64,000 nt of DNA from Acidimicrobiales bacterium (GTDB lineage: Bacteria > Actinomycetota > Acidimicrobiia > Acidimicrobiales > Iamiaceae). The notes below the pieces were generated by a model. That model saw only the letters and a program-made list of their open reading frames with translations, did no database searches and had not been told where the DNA came from. Location: contig JAODBM010000184.1 in the NCBI GenBank assembly GCA_025463985.1, positions 1 through 64,000 of the forward strand, given 5' to 3'. The translations under genes were made by a program, and so were the position numbers. Positions 50,047-58,923 of the stretch are shown here, piece by piece; within the stretch, counting starts at the first letter, position 1; each line of letters opens with the position of its first letter.

Positions 50047-50142
50047 GCACGGCGGGGCGCGCACCACGGCTCGCGGGCCCGTCGCCAGGGCGGCACCGGT
50101 AGCGGCACCGGCACCGGCCTGGCGTCGTCGAGCGGCGCCGCG

Positions 50143-51093
50143 ATGAAGGTCTCGTTCGGTCTGCCGACCCACCGCGTCGATGCGGGCCCGGAGCTGATCT
50201 CGGGCGAGGCGATCGCCGAGCTGGCCGCCGCCGCCGAGCGCGCCGGGTTCGCCGCCGCCTACACCACCGAGCATCCGTTCCCGACGACCGACTGGCTCGC
50301 CGCGGGCGGACACCACGCCCTCGACCCGCTCGTCGCGTTGAGCTTCGCGGCCGCCGCCACCACCACGTTGCGGCTGCACACCAACCTGTTCATCGCCGCC
50401 TACCGCAACCCGTTCCTGGCCGCCAAGGGACTCGCCTCCCTCGACGTGCTGAGCGGCGGGCGACTCATCGTCGGCATCGGCGCCGGCTACCTCGAAGGCG
50501 AGTTCGACGCGCTCGGCTCGCCGTACACCGACCGCAACGACCGCACCGACGACGCCATCCACGCGATGCGCCAGGCGTGGAGCGGCGAACCCATCACCGC
50601 CGTCGGCCACGGCTGGACCGCCGTCGGCAACACGATGCTCCCCCGCCCGGTCCAGCAGCCCGGCCCGCCGATCTGGATCGGCGGCAACAGCAAGCGGGCG
50701 ATCCGCCGCGCCGTCGACCTGGCCGACGGATGGTCCCCGTTCCCGAACCCCGCGCAGGGCGCCGACCGCACCCGCACCGCGGCCCTGGCCAGCACCGACG
50801 ACCTCGCCGACCGCCTCGCCTACGCCCGCGCCTACGCCACCGACGTAGGCCGCACCGCGCCCCTCGACGTCGTGTTCGTGCCGCGCGGCCTGAGCATGAA
50901 CGCCAGCCGCCCAGTCGACCTTGACCGCGTGGTGGCCAGCTGCACCGACCTGGCCGCCGTCGGCGTCACCTGGGTGACCGTGGCGTTCCCTGACGCATCG
51001 CGAGCGGCCCAGCTCGACCACCTCGCCCGCTGGGGCCACGACATCATCCCCGCCCTCACCGCCCTGCCGAGCCCGCCAGCGTTGCAAAGCTGA
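50143..51093 (+). CDS. LLM-class F420-dependent oxidoreductase-like
   Basis: 316 residues. MKVSFGLPTHRVDAG, AYTTEHPFPTTDW, LRLHTNLFIAAYRNPFLAAKGLASLDVLSGGRLIVGIGAGYLEGEFDALG, PIWIGGNSKRAIRRAVDLADGWSPFPN. Same short F420-type layout as the gene at 27.8 kb. Fourth LLM protein; ends the catabolic island. The 98-nt gap upstream has no clear signal beyond a weak purine-poor leader. Confidence 0.87.
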   Translation: MKVSFGLPTHRVDAGPELISGEAIAELAAAAERAGFAAAYTTEHPFPTTDWLAAGGHHALDPLVALSFAAAATTTLRLHTNLFIAAYRNPFLAAKGLASLDVLSGGRLIVGIGAGYLEGEFDALGSPYTDRNDRTDDAIHAMRQAWSGEPITAVGHGWTAVGNTMLPRPVQQPGPPIWIGGNSKRAIRRAVDLADGWSPFPNPAQGADRTRTAALASTDDLADRLAYARAYATDVGRTAPLDVVFVPRGLSMNASRPVDLDRVVASCTDLAAVGVTWVTVAFPDASRAAQLDHLARWGHDIIPALTALPSPPALQS

Positions 51094-51125
51094 CCAGCGT
51101 GGTCAGCGCTGCGTCTCGTTCGGCG

Positions 51126-51911
51126 TCACGCGGGCGGCGGCGATCGGCGACCGAGCGCTTGTCTCAGCAGCTTCTCGGCCTCGGGCGACTTCTTCCAGTT
51201 GCGAGTGGAGTGACGCCAGTACGCGTAGAAGTCGTCTGCCGTCTCGAAGTCGCCGGTGCCGGCGAGGAGCTGTTCGATCTGTCGGACCGAGCCGATGTAC
51301 TCCCGCGTTGCCGATGCGCGGCCCCGGGAGGCGAGCCGCCAGGTCTCGTGGACGACGACCTGGACGTCGGCGATCCGCTGGGGCAGCTCGGGTCGGTACG
51401 TGTAGATCACGACGATCGAGATCAGCTCCTCGTACTGCTCGAACGGTCGCATGATCCCGCCGAACTTCAGCTGAGGCCAAAGGAAGTAGGTGTTGCCCGT
51501 GTAGAGCGCGATGCGATTGCTGAGCGTGGTCGGCGTGCGGCCGGACGGCGATATCTTGCGCCGAGCACATTTGATGTCGACCGCTCGGAAGCCGCCTCCG
51601 AACGCGTCGCCGGAGAGCTCGAGGTCGGGATACGAGCGCTCGGTTCCAGCGGCGACCTCGGCGCCAGGCGTGAGAGCCGCGGCCTCGGCCAGGTGTTGGC
51701 GCAGCTCGATCTCCATGACGTTGGCTAAGGCCGCCGGCTCGCTCGGCAGTGGCAGCAGGTGACCGTGCTCGGTGAGCTGTCGGCGCAGATCGCTTGCCGA
51801 CGAGGCGATCAGCGGCCACTCATGGAGCGCGTCCTCACGGAACACCCCGACGACGGAAGGTCGCCAGCCCGCCGTCTGCTCGCGGAGCCATTCGAGCAGG
51901 GGCGACAGCAT
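51126..51911 (-). CDS. Type II restriction endonuclease, PD-(D/E)xK type
   Basis: 261 residues. A PD-x15-DIK pattern (SYPDLELSGDAFGGGF then RAVDIKCARRK) gives the usual metal and catalytic residues. Further family-like text is YTGNTYFLWPQLKF and VVIYTYRPELPQRIADVQVVVHETWRL. It starts 6 nt after the stop of the methyltransferase gene on the same strand, so the pair is a restriction-modification operon. No close family was recognised and the recognition site is unknown. Confidence 0.75.
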   Translation of the reverse strand: MLSPLLEWLREQTAGWRPSVVGVFREDALHEWPLIASSASDLRRQLTEHGHLLPLPSEPAALANVMEIELRQHLAEAAALTPGAEVAAGTERSYPDLELSGDAFGGGFRAVDIKCARRKISPSGRTPTTLSNRIALYTGNTYFLWPQLKFGGIMRPFEQYEELISIVVIYTYRPELPQRIADVQVVVHETWRLASRGRASATREYIGSVRQIEQLLAGTGDFETADDFYAYWRHSTRNWKKSPEAEKLLRQALGRRSPPPA

Positions 51912-51916
51912 GCGGC

Positions 51917-53092
51917 TCAGCCTCGCTCAGCGCGTCGCCCTGCCGGGAGCCCGGGTGCCGTGGCGTGCACGCCCGCTCCCGCAAGAGCTACGGCAACGTG
52001 CTGGGCCAGCTGCGGAGGCACCGAGTTTCCGATCTGTGACTGGACCGATGACCGTCTCCCGACGAACGCGTAGTCGTCCGGAAAGGTGAACAGCCGCCGC
52101 AGCTCGGCCACCCGCAGCCGACGGTTCTCCCAGTGGAAGGGACCGACGTTCGGCCCGGGCTGGGCCTGGATGGTGGGCGACGGGCGCCCGGGGTCGAGCT
52201 TGAGCAGGAACGACCAGTACCTCGATCGCCACTCGAAGATCGGGTCGGGATGCCCGCGTTCGGCCGTGTAGTGGAGGTAGTTGTCGCCCGGTGGGATCTC
52301 CGGAAGCAGGTGACCCCAACGCCCACGCACGACCTCCTCGGGCTCGGGGGGCGCGACGAGCCCGGCCAGAGCCTGTCCGGTGGTGACATGCGGCAGGGGG
52401 CCGCCTTCGGTCTGGCGCCGCTCCCACCGCCCGTGGTGGGTGGGCTCGGGCAGCTCCGGCAGGCGGTCGCGCTTGCGCGATCCCACGATGAACAGACGTG
52501 GCCTGGCCTGGGGCACGCCGTAGTCGGCTGCGTGCAGGACCCGCCACTGGCACTGATAGCCCGCGGCCTCGATCTCGAGGAGCAGGCGCTGGAAGGCGGG
52601 CTTGCTCGCCTTGTTGTTGAACGTGAGCGCGTACACGTTCTCGAGGATGAAGAAGCGCGGCTTCGCTTCAGCGAGCACGCGCGTGTACGCCTGCAGCAGG
52701 CTGGCCGCGGGGTCGATCCCGTCACGCTTCCAGTCGAGCCAGAACCCGGACTTGGAGAAGGCGACGCACGGTGGTCCGCCGACGAGAAGCTCTGGCCGGT
52801 TCCGACTGCTGAGGCCAGCCACCTTGAGGATGTCCTTCGTGGTGATGCCACCGTCCCCGCCTGTGGCCAGGGGGTAGAGGTTTGCCCGGAGCACCTCCCG
52901 CAGCTCGGGGAAGTAGGTCGGCGCGTTCTTCTCCATCGAGTCGGCCGCGTCGTCGTCCCACTCCACGGCAGCGACCGTGCGGAACCCCGCGTGCTCGATG
53001 CCGAGATCAAGGCCGCCTGCCCCGGAGAAGAGCGAGACTGCGGCGCCGGTCACACCGTCATTCTGGTGTGCGGGGATGGGCCGATCGCGCAT
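51917..53092 (-). CDS. DNA cytosine C5-methyltransferase (Dcm family)
   Basis: 391 residues from ATG 53092 (GTG 53053 is also possible). Motif I LFSGAGGLDLGIEHAG, motif IV GGPPCVAFSKSG with the catalytic cysteine (Gln of PCQ changed to Val), motif VI ENVYAL, motif VIII QARPRLFIVGSR and motif X QIGNSVPPQLA are all in order. Downstream lies the restriction enzyme, upstream divergently the Vsr gene, the classical set that protects self DNA and repairs deaminated 5-methylcytosine. Target site not readable from sequence. Confidence 0.93.
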   Translation of the reverse strand: MRDRPIPAHQNDGVTGAAVSLFSGAGGLDLGIEHAGFRTVAAVEWDDDAADSMEKNAPTYFPELREVLRANLYPLATGGDGGITTKDILKVAGLSSRNRPELLVGGPPCVAFSKSGFWLDWKRDGIDPAASLLQAYTRVLAEAKPRFFILENVYALTFNNKASKPAFQRLLLEIEAAGYQCQWRVLHAADYGVPQARPRLFIVGSRKRDRLPELPEPTHHGRWERRQTEGGPLPHVTTGQALAGLVAPPEPEEVVRGRWGHLLPEIPPGDNYLHYTAERGHPDPIFEWRSRYWSFLLKLDPGRPSPTIQAQPGPNVGPFHWENRRLRVAELRRLFTFPDDYAFVGRRSSVQSQIGNSVPPQLAQHVAVALAGAGVHATAPGLPAGRRAERG

Positions 53093-53180
53093 GCCGGCGG
53101 CGAGCCGGAGTCGCGGCTGCTCGTCGGCACTGCCGGGATGCTCGGGTGACCTGCGCATGGGTCGAGTAGACCCGGGGGGT

Positions 53181-53681
53181 GTGACAGCAGCCGGAGGCGG
53201 TCCCGCGTCTGGACCCACCTCGGAGCACCGGACCGTGTCCCTCGGCGCGGGCCTGCGCGTGCCGTATCCGGCGCCGAAAGACGCGGCCGCTAGCCGGGTG
53301 GGTCGAGGCAACCGTCGGGCTGACACGAAGCCCGAGGTTCGCCTGCGCTCCGACCTCCATCGACGCGGCCTCCGCTTCCGAACGAACCTGCTGCTCCGCA
53401 TCGGCGACGTGAAGGTCCGCCCCGACGTGGTGTTCACGAAGGCGCGGGTCGCGGTGTTCGTCGACGGATGCTTCTGGCACGACTGCCCAGAGCACGGGGT
53501 CACGCCGAAGACCAACACCAGCTATTGGACGCCCAAGCTCCAGCGCAACGTCGAGCGCGACCGACAGGCTGACCTTGCGCTGGCCACTGCGGCCTGGACC
53601 GTCGTGCGGGTGTGGGAGCACGAGGAGATCACCGCGGCCGGTGCGCGCGTGGAACACCTGGTTCGGCGCGGCCATGCGTGA
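53181..53681 (+). CDS. vsr: Vsr-type very-short-patch repair endonuclease
   Basis: 166 residues from GTG 53181; the ORF-track extension upstream belongs to the methyltransferase region. Vsr core: NRRADTKPEVRLRSDLHRRGLRFRTNLLLRIGDVKVRPDVVF with the catalytic Asp, FVDGCFWHDCPEHGVTPKTNTSYWTPKLQRNVERDRQ (zinc and active-site His/Cys), and TVVRVWEHEE. Vsr nicks at T:G mismatches made by deamination of methylated C. It diverges from the methyltransferase by 88 nt, so the three genes form one restriction-modification island. Confidence 0.93.
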   Translation: MTAAGGGPASGPTSEHRTVSLGAGLRVPYPAPKDAAASRVGRGNRRADTKPEVRLRSDLHRRGLRFRTNLLLRIGDVKVRPDVVFTKARVAVFVDGCFWHDCPEHGVTPKTNTSYWTPKLQRNVERDRQADLALATAAWTVVRVWEHEEITAAGARVEHLVRRGHA

Positions 53682-54087
53682 GCACGTCGATGCGCCACCA
53701 GAGGTCGTCGCGCGGCTGCGGTCGGTCTGCGGGCGGCTGCCCGAGACCGCCGAAGAGCGGGCCTGGGTCGGCACCCGGTGGCGCATCCGGACGCGGACCT
53801 TTGCGCACGTCGTGACCGTCGAAGCCGGATGGCCGCCGTCGTATGCCCGCGCGGCAGGTGACGACGGGCCGATCACGATGCTCATGTTCCGTTCGACCGG
53901 CGCCGAGCTGCACGCGCTGCGCAGCTCGGGCCGTCCGTTCTTCGCCCCGCCTTGGCGCCCGGACGAGGTGGGCATGGTGCTCGACGAAGCGACGGACTGG
54001 GAGGAGATCGCCGAGCTGCTCACCGAGAGCTATCGCGCCATGGCGCCGAAGAAGCTGGCCGCTTTGGTGGACCAACCGCCGGCCTGA
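53674..54087 (+). CDS. MmcQ/YjbR-like protein
   Basis: 137 residues; ATG 53674 overlaps the end of vsr by 8 nt. The YjbR double-wing fold is suggested by VVARLRSVCGRLPETAEERAWVGTRWRIRTRTFAHVV, DGPITMLMFRSTG, FFAPPWRPDEVGMVLDEATDWEEIAELLTESYRAMAPKKLAALV. Role unknown, often next to DNA-processing genes, and here it is probably co-transcribed with vsr. Confidence 0.8.
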   Translation: MREHVDAPPEVVARLRSVCGRLPETAEERAWVGTRWRIRTRTFAHVVTVEAGWPPSYARAAGDDGPITMLMFRSTGAELHALRSSGRPFFAPPWRPDEVGMVLDEATDWEEIAELLTESYRAMAPKKLAALVDQPPA

Positions 54088-54274
54088 CGCCACGTGAATC
54101 GACGTGTCGTCTGGGACGTCAATGGTCGTCAAGCGTGGCCTCGGGGAGCGGACGATCACGCGCCCGAACTCCGACATTTCACCCGCTCGATGGTTGCGTG
54201 GTGCCGTGCCCGGTAGTAGACCGCGTTGGAGAGGGCAAGGCGGGAGCGATCTCGCGGGCTGAGGGGGGACAAGC

Positions 54275-55996
54275 ATGGTGATGCAACGCACGGGCCACGC
54301 GCGTGGTCGGGGCTCGATGACGCGGCTGTTGCGGAAGCCGACGACGGTCGCGGCGATGGCGCTCGGGGTGGTGATCGGGGCAACGCAGTTCCCGATCGTC
54401 CAGCCGGTCGCCAACCTCGTGATGGCGAGCCACACTCGCGCCGCACAGACACCGAATGGGGCCACGGCTGCCTCGTCGGTCCAGCAGGCGAAGTCGGGCG
54501 TCGGGCCCGCGCCCGTCCGGGTCTCGGCCAAGAGCCCCCAGGCAACGGCACCGGTGACCGCGGCGCAGATCGCCACCGCCCGGAAGCTCTCCGAGCTGCA
54601 TCCCCGGCCCGGTCCGGCGGCCGCTTCGACGACACCTGCGGCCACGGACGCTTCCCTCGGCGCACCCATGCCCGTGGCGGGCCCGGCGGCTCCGACCTCG
54701 TTCCAGACGTTCCGCAACTCCGCGCCGCCGACCTCGAGCAACGCGTCGATCGTCGACGAGCCCAGCACCGACCAGTCGGGCCGGAACATCCTCCAGACCG
54801 GCAACTGGTACGCGGCGTACTCCCATACGAACGGCACCAGCTGGACAGCGCTGAACCCGTTCTCGATGTTCGGTTCAGGATTCTGCTGTGACCAGGTCGC
54901 GAAGTACGACGCGGGCCGCGACACGCAGTACTGGCTGCTCCAGTACACCGACCATTCCACCATCGCCAACTCGCCCAGCAGCGATCTCACCTCGTGGTGC
55001 AGCTACAACTTCACCGCGACCGCCTTTGGGTTTCCTAGCGGCTACGAGGTCGACTACAACGACCTCGCCGTCGGCACGCGGTTCCTCTACTGGACCGTCA
55101 ACGTGTTCAACACCGGGGGCAGCTTCGTCGGCACCGTCATGGCCCGCATCTCGCTCGACGACATGAAGGCCTGCATCGCGCCGAGCTTTAGCTACATCTC
55201 GCGCACCGACCTCTTCACCTTGAAGGTGGCCGATGGCAGCCACGACGTGGCCTGGGCCGGCTCGTCGACGCCGCTGGACGGCGGGCTCGGCGCGAAGATG
55301 AAGGTGCTGCGCTGGCCGGAGAACTCCACCACGGTCACCACCTACACCCCGTCCATTCCGGCGTTCACCTACATGTCCAACGGCGGCGGCAACTGCGCCA
55401 GCGCGGACGCCGTGGTGAACAACTGGTGCCAGCGCACCGACTCGCGCATCCTCGGTGCCACACGTGGCGAGGGAAATCTGTACTTCTCGTGGAGCGCACA
55501 GCAATCGGGGACCTCTCGTCCATGGCCCTACACCCGGGTCACGAGGATCAGTGAGTCGTTCGTGAGCGTGCAAGCCAACATCGACATGTACAGCACGACG
55601 GTGGCACGTCTCTACACCTCGCTCGCCGCCGACCACCGGGGCCACATCGGCTACGTCAACACGTTCGGCGGCGGGACCGGGACCACCCACTACTTCCCGA
55701 GCGGGACGATCGGTGTGGTCGACGATGTGAACACTGCGTGGCCGGGCGCCACCATCAACGTCGTCACCGGCGGCGGCGGAGGCTGTCTCAACACGGCCGA
55801 CAACAGCTTCCGCTGGGGCGACTACAACACCGTCCGCGCCTGGCCGACAGGTGACGGCGTCTGGGTCGCCACCACCTTCGCTCGAACCGAGAACTCGAGC
55901 GTCACGTGCGGCACGTTCGCCAGCGTCAACGTCCGCAACGTGGTCTTCGGCCGCACGCGGGACCTCGGGAACTACACGCGGTTCGGCTCGTCGTGA
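54275..55996 (+). CDS. Secreted beta-propeller-like surface protein, unknown function
   Basis: 573 residues with a GAGGGGGG site 8 nt upstream; ATG 54317 is a possible start for the signal. Basic MTRLLRKP then hydrophobic TTVAAMALGVVIGATQFPIV suggests a secretion signal, then a Thr/Ala/Pro-rich linker to residue about 140. The exported domain has repeated Asp/Trp/Tyr-rich beta segments (GNWYAAYSHTNGTSWTAL, YWLLQYTDHSTIANSPS, GNLYFSWSAQQSGTSRPW, WVATTFARTENSSVTCG) and several cysteines (FCC, SWCSY, GNC, WC, GGC, TC), resembling a BNR/propeller fold. Cell-surface role is inferred. Confidence 0.75.
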   Translation: MVMQRTGHARGRGSMTRLLRKPTTVAAMALGVVIGATQFPIVQPVANLVMASHTRAAQTPNGATAASSVQQAKSGVGPAPVRVSAKSPQATAPVTAAQIATARKLSELHPRPGPAAASTTPAATDASLGAPMPVAGPAAPTSFQTFRNSAPPTSSNASIVDEPSTDQSGRNILQTGNWYAAYSHTNGTSWTALNPFSMFGSGFCCDQVAKYDAGRDTQYWLLQYTDHSTIANSPSSDLTSWCSYNFTATAFGFPSGYEVDYNDLAVGTRFLYWTVNVFNTGGSFVGTVMARISLDDMKACIAPSFSYISRTDLFTLKVADGSHDVAWAGSSTPLDGGLGAKMKVLRWPENSTTVTTYTPSIPAFTYMSNGGGNCASADAVVNNWCQRTDSRILGATRGEGNLYFSWSAQQSGTSRPWPYTRVTRISESFVSVQANIDMYSTTVARLYTSLAADHRGHIGYVNTFGGGTGTTHYFPSGTIGVVDDVNTAWPGATINVVTGGGGGCLNTADNSFRWGDYNTVRAWPTGDGVWVATTFARTENSSVTCGTFASVNVRNVVFGRTRDLGNYTRFGSS

Positions 55997-56010
55997 GGAT
56001 CTGACCGATT

Positions 56011-56040
56011 CGCTGACCGGCGGGCGCCCGCCGGTCAGCG
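56011..56040. terminator. 30-nt perfect palindrome between convergent genes
   Basis: Arms CGCTGACCGGCGGGC (56011-56025) and GCCCGCCGGTCAGCG (56026-56040) are exact complements with no central loop. It ends the secreted-protein gene and covers the stop codon of the facing lipoprotein gene, so it can act as a bidirectional terminator. No T-run follows. Confidence 0.75.
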
Positions 56041-56445
56041 GATGCCGGTGTCGCAGCGCAGCGTGACCGGCGTGGTCTGGCCCACGGCGACAGGCACTTC
56101 CACGGTGGCACAGGTCAGGATGCCCGTGCCCTCCGGGGTGAGCTCATAGCTCCCTGGCGGGAGCGACAGTTGGAAGCGGCCGGCGCTGCTGATCGTGCCG
56201 CGACCTGCCTCGTGCCCACCGACGCGGGCCACCACGGCGCCCTTCCCAACCGGCCGGTCGGGGCACGGCGTGTCGGCGTGGGCCACCGGACACGACGGCC
56301 CGGACACGACCGAACCCGTCACCGTCGCCGTCGCCGTCGGACTTGTGGTGCCGCCCGACGACGGCGTCGAGGACGAGCCGCACCCGGCCAGGACCGCGGC
56401 CACCAGGATGCTCATAGCCCCTGACCAGCGCGTTCCCACGGCCAC
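56035..56445 (-). CDS. Small secreted lipoprotein
   Basis: 136 residues, GTG start; the overlapping 144-residue ORF in another frame is a shadow. The lipobox LVAAVLAGCGSS is at about residue 22, then a Ser/Thr linker and a compact Cys-containing domain (SGPSCPVAHADTPCPDRPVGKG) with a beta-sandwich-like end (GRFQLSLPPGSYELTPEGTGILTCATVEVPVAVGQTTPVTLRC). It resembles the carboxypeptidase-regulatory-like (CarboxypepD_reg) fold. It faces the secreted protein across the palindrome. Function unknown. Confidence 0.7.
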   Translation of the reverse strand: MAVGTRWSGAMSILVAAVLAGCGSSSTPSSGGTTSPTATATVTGSVVSGPSCPVAHADTPCPDRPVGKGAVVARVGGHEAGRGTISSAGRFQLSLPPGSYELTPEGTGILTCATVEVPVAVGQTTPVTLRCDTGIR

Positions 56446-56625
56446 TCCCCTGCAAGGCTCGGCGGGCGCGACGCACGATAGTTGCTGGAGCAGGGGCGGA
56501 GCGCGTCAGCGCATCCCCGTGCGTCGGGCGTGTGAAGTGTTTGTCAGGCACAACCGCGCCATCGAGACCGCGCAGCACCCGCCCGTAGGCTCGGCCGTCG
56601 GCGGCCGCGTCAAGAAGGAGCAGGG

Positions 56626-57684
56626 GTGGAGCATCGACAGCTGGGACGGTCGGGACTGCGGGTGTCGGTGCTCACGATGGGCACCATGACCTTCGGCGGC
56701 ACCGGCACCTTCGAGGGGATCGGCAACACCGACGTGGCCGAAGCCCGCCGGCAGATCGACCAGTGCCTCGACGCCGGCGTCAACCTCCTCGACACCGCGG
56801 ACATGTACTCGTCCGGGCTGTCCGAGGAGATCATCGGCGAGGTGCTGCACGGTCGACGGGGTGACCTGCTGCTGGCGACGAAGGTGCGGTTCGCGATGGG
56901 CTCCGGTCCCAACGATGCCGGCCTCTCGCGCCACCACATCATCGAGGCCTGCGAGGCGAGCCTGCGCCGGCTGCGCACCGACCACATCGACCTCTATCAG
57001 GTCCACCAGTGGGATGGTCTCACGCCGCTCGACGAGACGCTTGAGGCCCTCGATCACCTCGTCCGGTCGGGCAAGGTCCGCTACGTCGGGGCCTCCAACT
57101 ACTCCGCCTGGCACCTGATGAAGGCGCTCGGCATCTCCGCGCGCGACCACCTGGCCCGGTTCGTCAGCCAGCAGATCCACTACTCGCTCATCGCCCGGGA
57201 GGCCGAGTACGAGCTCGTCCCGCTGTCGATCGATCAGGGCGTCGGCGTCCTCGTCTGGAGCCCGCTGGCCGGCGGCCTGCTGTCCGGCAAGTACCGGCGC
57301 GGCCACGAGGCGCCGCCCGGCTCGCGCCAGCTGGGCGACTGGGGCGAGCCGCCCGTGCGCGACCAGGACCTGCTCCACGACATCGTCGAGGTCCTCATCC
57401 GCGTGGCCGAGGAGCACGAGGTGTCGGCCGCGCAGGTGACGCTGGCGTGGCTGTTGCGCAAGCCGGCGGTGACGTCGCTCGTGATCGGGGCCCGCACCAG
57501 CGACCAGCTGGCCGACAACCTGGCCGCCGCCGACCTCGTGCTGACCGACGAGCAGGTGGCGCGCATCGACGCGGTCAGCGCTCCCCCGCTGCTGTATCCG
57601 TACTGGCACCAGGCGTGGCGAGCGAGCGACCGGCTCTCGCCGGCGGACCTGACGCTGCTCGGCCCCCATATCCCGACGGGCTGA
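56626..57684 (+). CDS. Aldo/keto reductase
   Basis: 352 residues, GTG start. The AKR TIM-barrel motifs are in place: LDAGVNLLDTADMYSSGLSEEIIG (Asp and Tyr), LLLATKVRFAMG (Lys), DHIDLYQVHQWDG (His) and SNYSAWHLMKALG. NADPH-binding end VIGARTSDQLADNLAAADLVLT. Its last 110 nt overlap the convergent MFS gene, unusually long for such an end-to-end pair. Physiological carbonyl substrate unknown. Confidence 0.9.
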   Translation: MEHRQLGRSGLRVSVLTMGTMTFGGTGTFEGIGNTDVAEARRQIDQCLDAGVNLLDTADMYSSGLSEEIIGEVLHGRRGDLLLATKVRFAMGSGPNDAGLSRHHIIEACEASLRRLRTDHIDLYQVHQWDGLTPLDETLEALDHLVRSGKVRYVGASNYSAWHLMKALGISARDHLARFVSQQIHYSLIAREAEYELVPLSIDQGVGVLVWSPLAGGLLSGKYRRGHEAPPGSRQLGDWGEPPVRDQDLLHDIVEVLIRVAEEHEVSAAQVTLAWLLRKPAVTSLVIGARTSDQLADNLAAADLVLTDEQVARIDAVSAPPLLYPYWHQAWRASDRLSPADLTLLGPHIPTG

Positions 57685-58912
57685 CCGCGCCGGCCGGCTC
57701 GCCGGCCGCCGCCCGCCCCGGTGCCGACGCCCAGACGAACGGCAGGGAGGCGGTGAAAAGGCCCGTGAGCACCGCGCCGACGACGAACGGGGCCCAGTCG
57801 GCGGCCGCGAACAGGGCCCCGCTCATCGCGGCCGCCAGGGCGGTGGCCGCGGTCTGGCTCGTCGAGAACAAGCCCTGCACCCGACCCTGCTGGGCCGGCG
57901 AGGCGGCCTCGGTGAGCATGGACTGCGCCGCCGGCAGGGCCACCGCGATCGACGCGGCCTCGATCGCGCCGACCGCGAACAGCAGGGGCAGCGCCCCGAG
58001 GTACGGATACGACGCGCAGCACAGCAGCGAGACCGACAGCGACCCGACCACCAATCGGCGCCGGTCCAGATGATCGGCGAGCCAGCCGCCGGGCCGGGCC
58101 ATCAGCACGAACGGCAGCGCGAACAGGGTCCAGGACAGGCCGACCTGCCAGTCGTGCGCGCCGCGGGCCTTCAGCAGCAGCGTCCAGCAGGACTCGTAGA
58201 CGCCCACGCTCACCCCGTAGGCCGCGGCGGTGAGCAGCGCGCCGGTGAGCACCCGGTTCGAGCGCAGGATCGCGGTGGGCGGCGCGCCGCCCGCGTCGGC
58301 CGTGGTGGCCGCGAGCGAGGCCTCGCGGCGGGGGACGCCGACGATCACCGGCACGCACGCCGCCAGCGAAGCCAGGCCGCCGACCACGAACACCACGCGC
58401 ATGGATCCGACCCCGGCGAGCACGCCGATGAGGGGCCCGACCGCCATGCCGGCGAGCAGGGCGGAGTACATCGAGCCGAACGCTCGGCCGCGGCGCTGCA
58501 CGCCGACGTGGGCCGAGAGCATGGCCAGCCCCGCCACCTGGCTGGCACCGACGCCCAGGCCCTGCACGGCCCGCCAGACCACATAGGCGCCCGGGCCGGT
58601 CGGGAGCACGAAGCCGAAGCTGCCGACGGCGAAGCAGACGAGCCCGCCCAGCAGCACGGGCCGGCGCCCGATCCGGTCGGCGAGGCGCCCGGCCGGATAT
58701 TGGAAGACGACGCCGGCCGCGAAGAAGGCGGCGACGATCACGCCGACGAGCTGGTCCGAGGAGCCGCGGTCGCGCAGGTACACCGGCAGCTGCGGCAGGA
58801 TCACCGAGGCACCGACGGACTGCACGAACGTCATCGCGCACAGCGAGCGGACCAGGCGGTCCGACGGCTCGGCCTCGACGCCCGCTGCTCGCGCTCGTTG
58901 GCGCCGGGTCAC
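57575..58912 (-). CDS. MFS transporter (12-TM)
   Basis: 445 residues from GTG 58912 (GGGACG ribosome site); the long ORF-track extension to 59782 is in the amidohydrolase gene. MFS motifs: SVGASVILPQLPVYLRDRGSS, AAGVVFQYPAGRLADRIGRRPVLLG, WRAVQGLGVGASQVAGLAMLS, ARPGGWLADHLDRRRLV in the second half. The C-terminal 50 residues are Gly/Pro/Ala-rich and overlap the aldo/keto reductase gene. It ends the amidohydrolase operon; export or import of a small molecule is likely. Confidence 0.85.
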   Translation of the reverse strand: MTRRQRARAAGVEAEPSDRLVRSLCAMTFVQSVGASVILPQLPVYLRDRGSSDQLVGVIVAAFFAAGVVFQYPAGRLADRIGRRPVLLGGLVCFAVGSFGFVLPTGPGAYVVWRAVQGLGVGASQVAGLAMLSAHVGVQRRGRAFGSMYSALLAGMAVGPLIGVLAGVGSMRVVFVVGGLASLAACVPVIVGVPRREASLAATTADAGGAPPTAILRSNRVLTGALLTAAAYGVSVGVYESCWTLLLKARGAHDWQVGLSWTLFALPFVLMARPGGWLADHLDRRRLVVGSLSVSLLCCASYPYLGALPLLFAVGAIEAASIAVALPAAQSMLTEAASPAQQGRVQGLFSTSQTAATALAAAMSGALFAAADWAPFVVGAVLTGLFTASLPFVWASAPGRAAAGEPAGAVSPSGYGGRAASGPPARAGRSLATPGASTDTAAGER

Positions 58913-58923
58913 CGTCCCATCGC

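Noticed and set aside
46746-50114. 1122-residue minus-strand ORF and other long opposite-strand frames
   Set aside because: It runs antisense to the LivHMF fusion, is Arg/Asp/His-rich with low-complexity composition, and has no motif. Long shadow frames are expected at this GC content.
57690-57720. GC-rich stem CCGGCCGGC/GCCGGCCG as a terminator after the aldo/keto reductase
   Set aside because: It lies within the facing MFS coding frame, the loop is tiny and the stem is what GC-rich coding sequence produces by chance; no T-tract follows.
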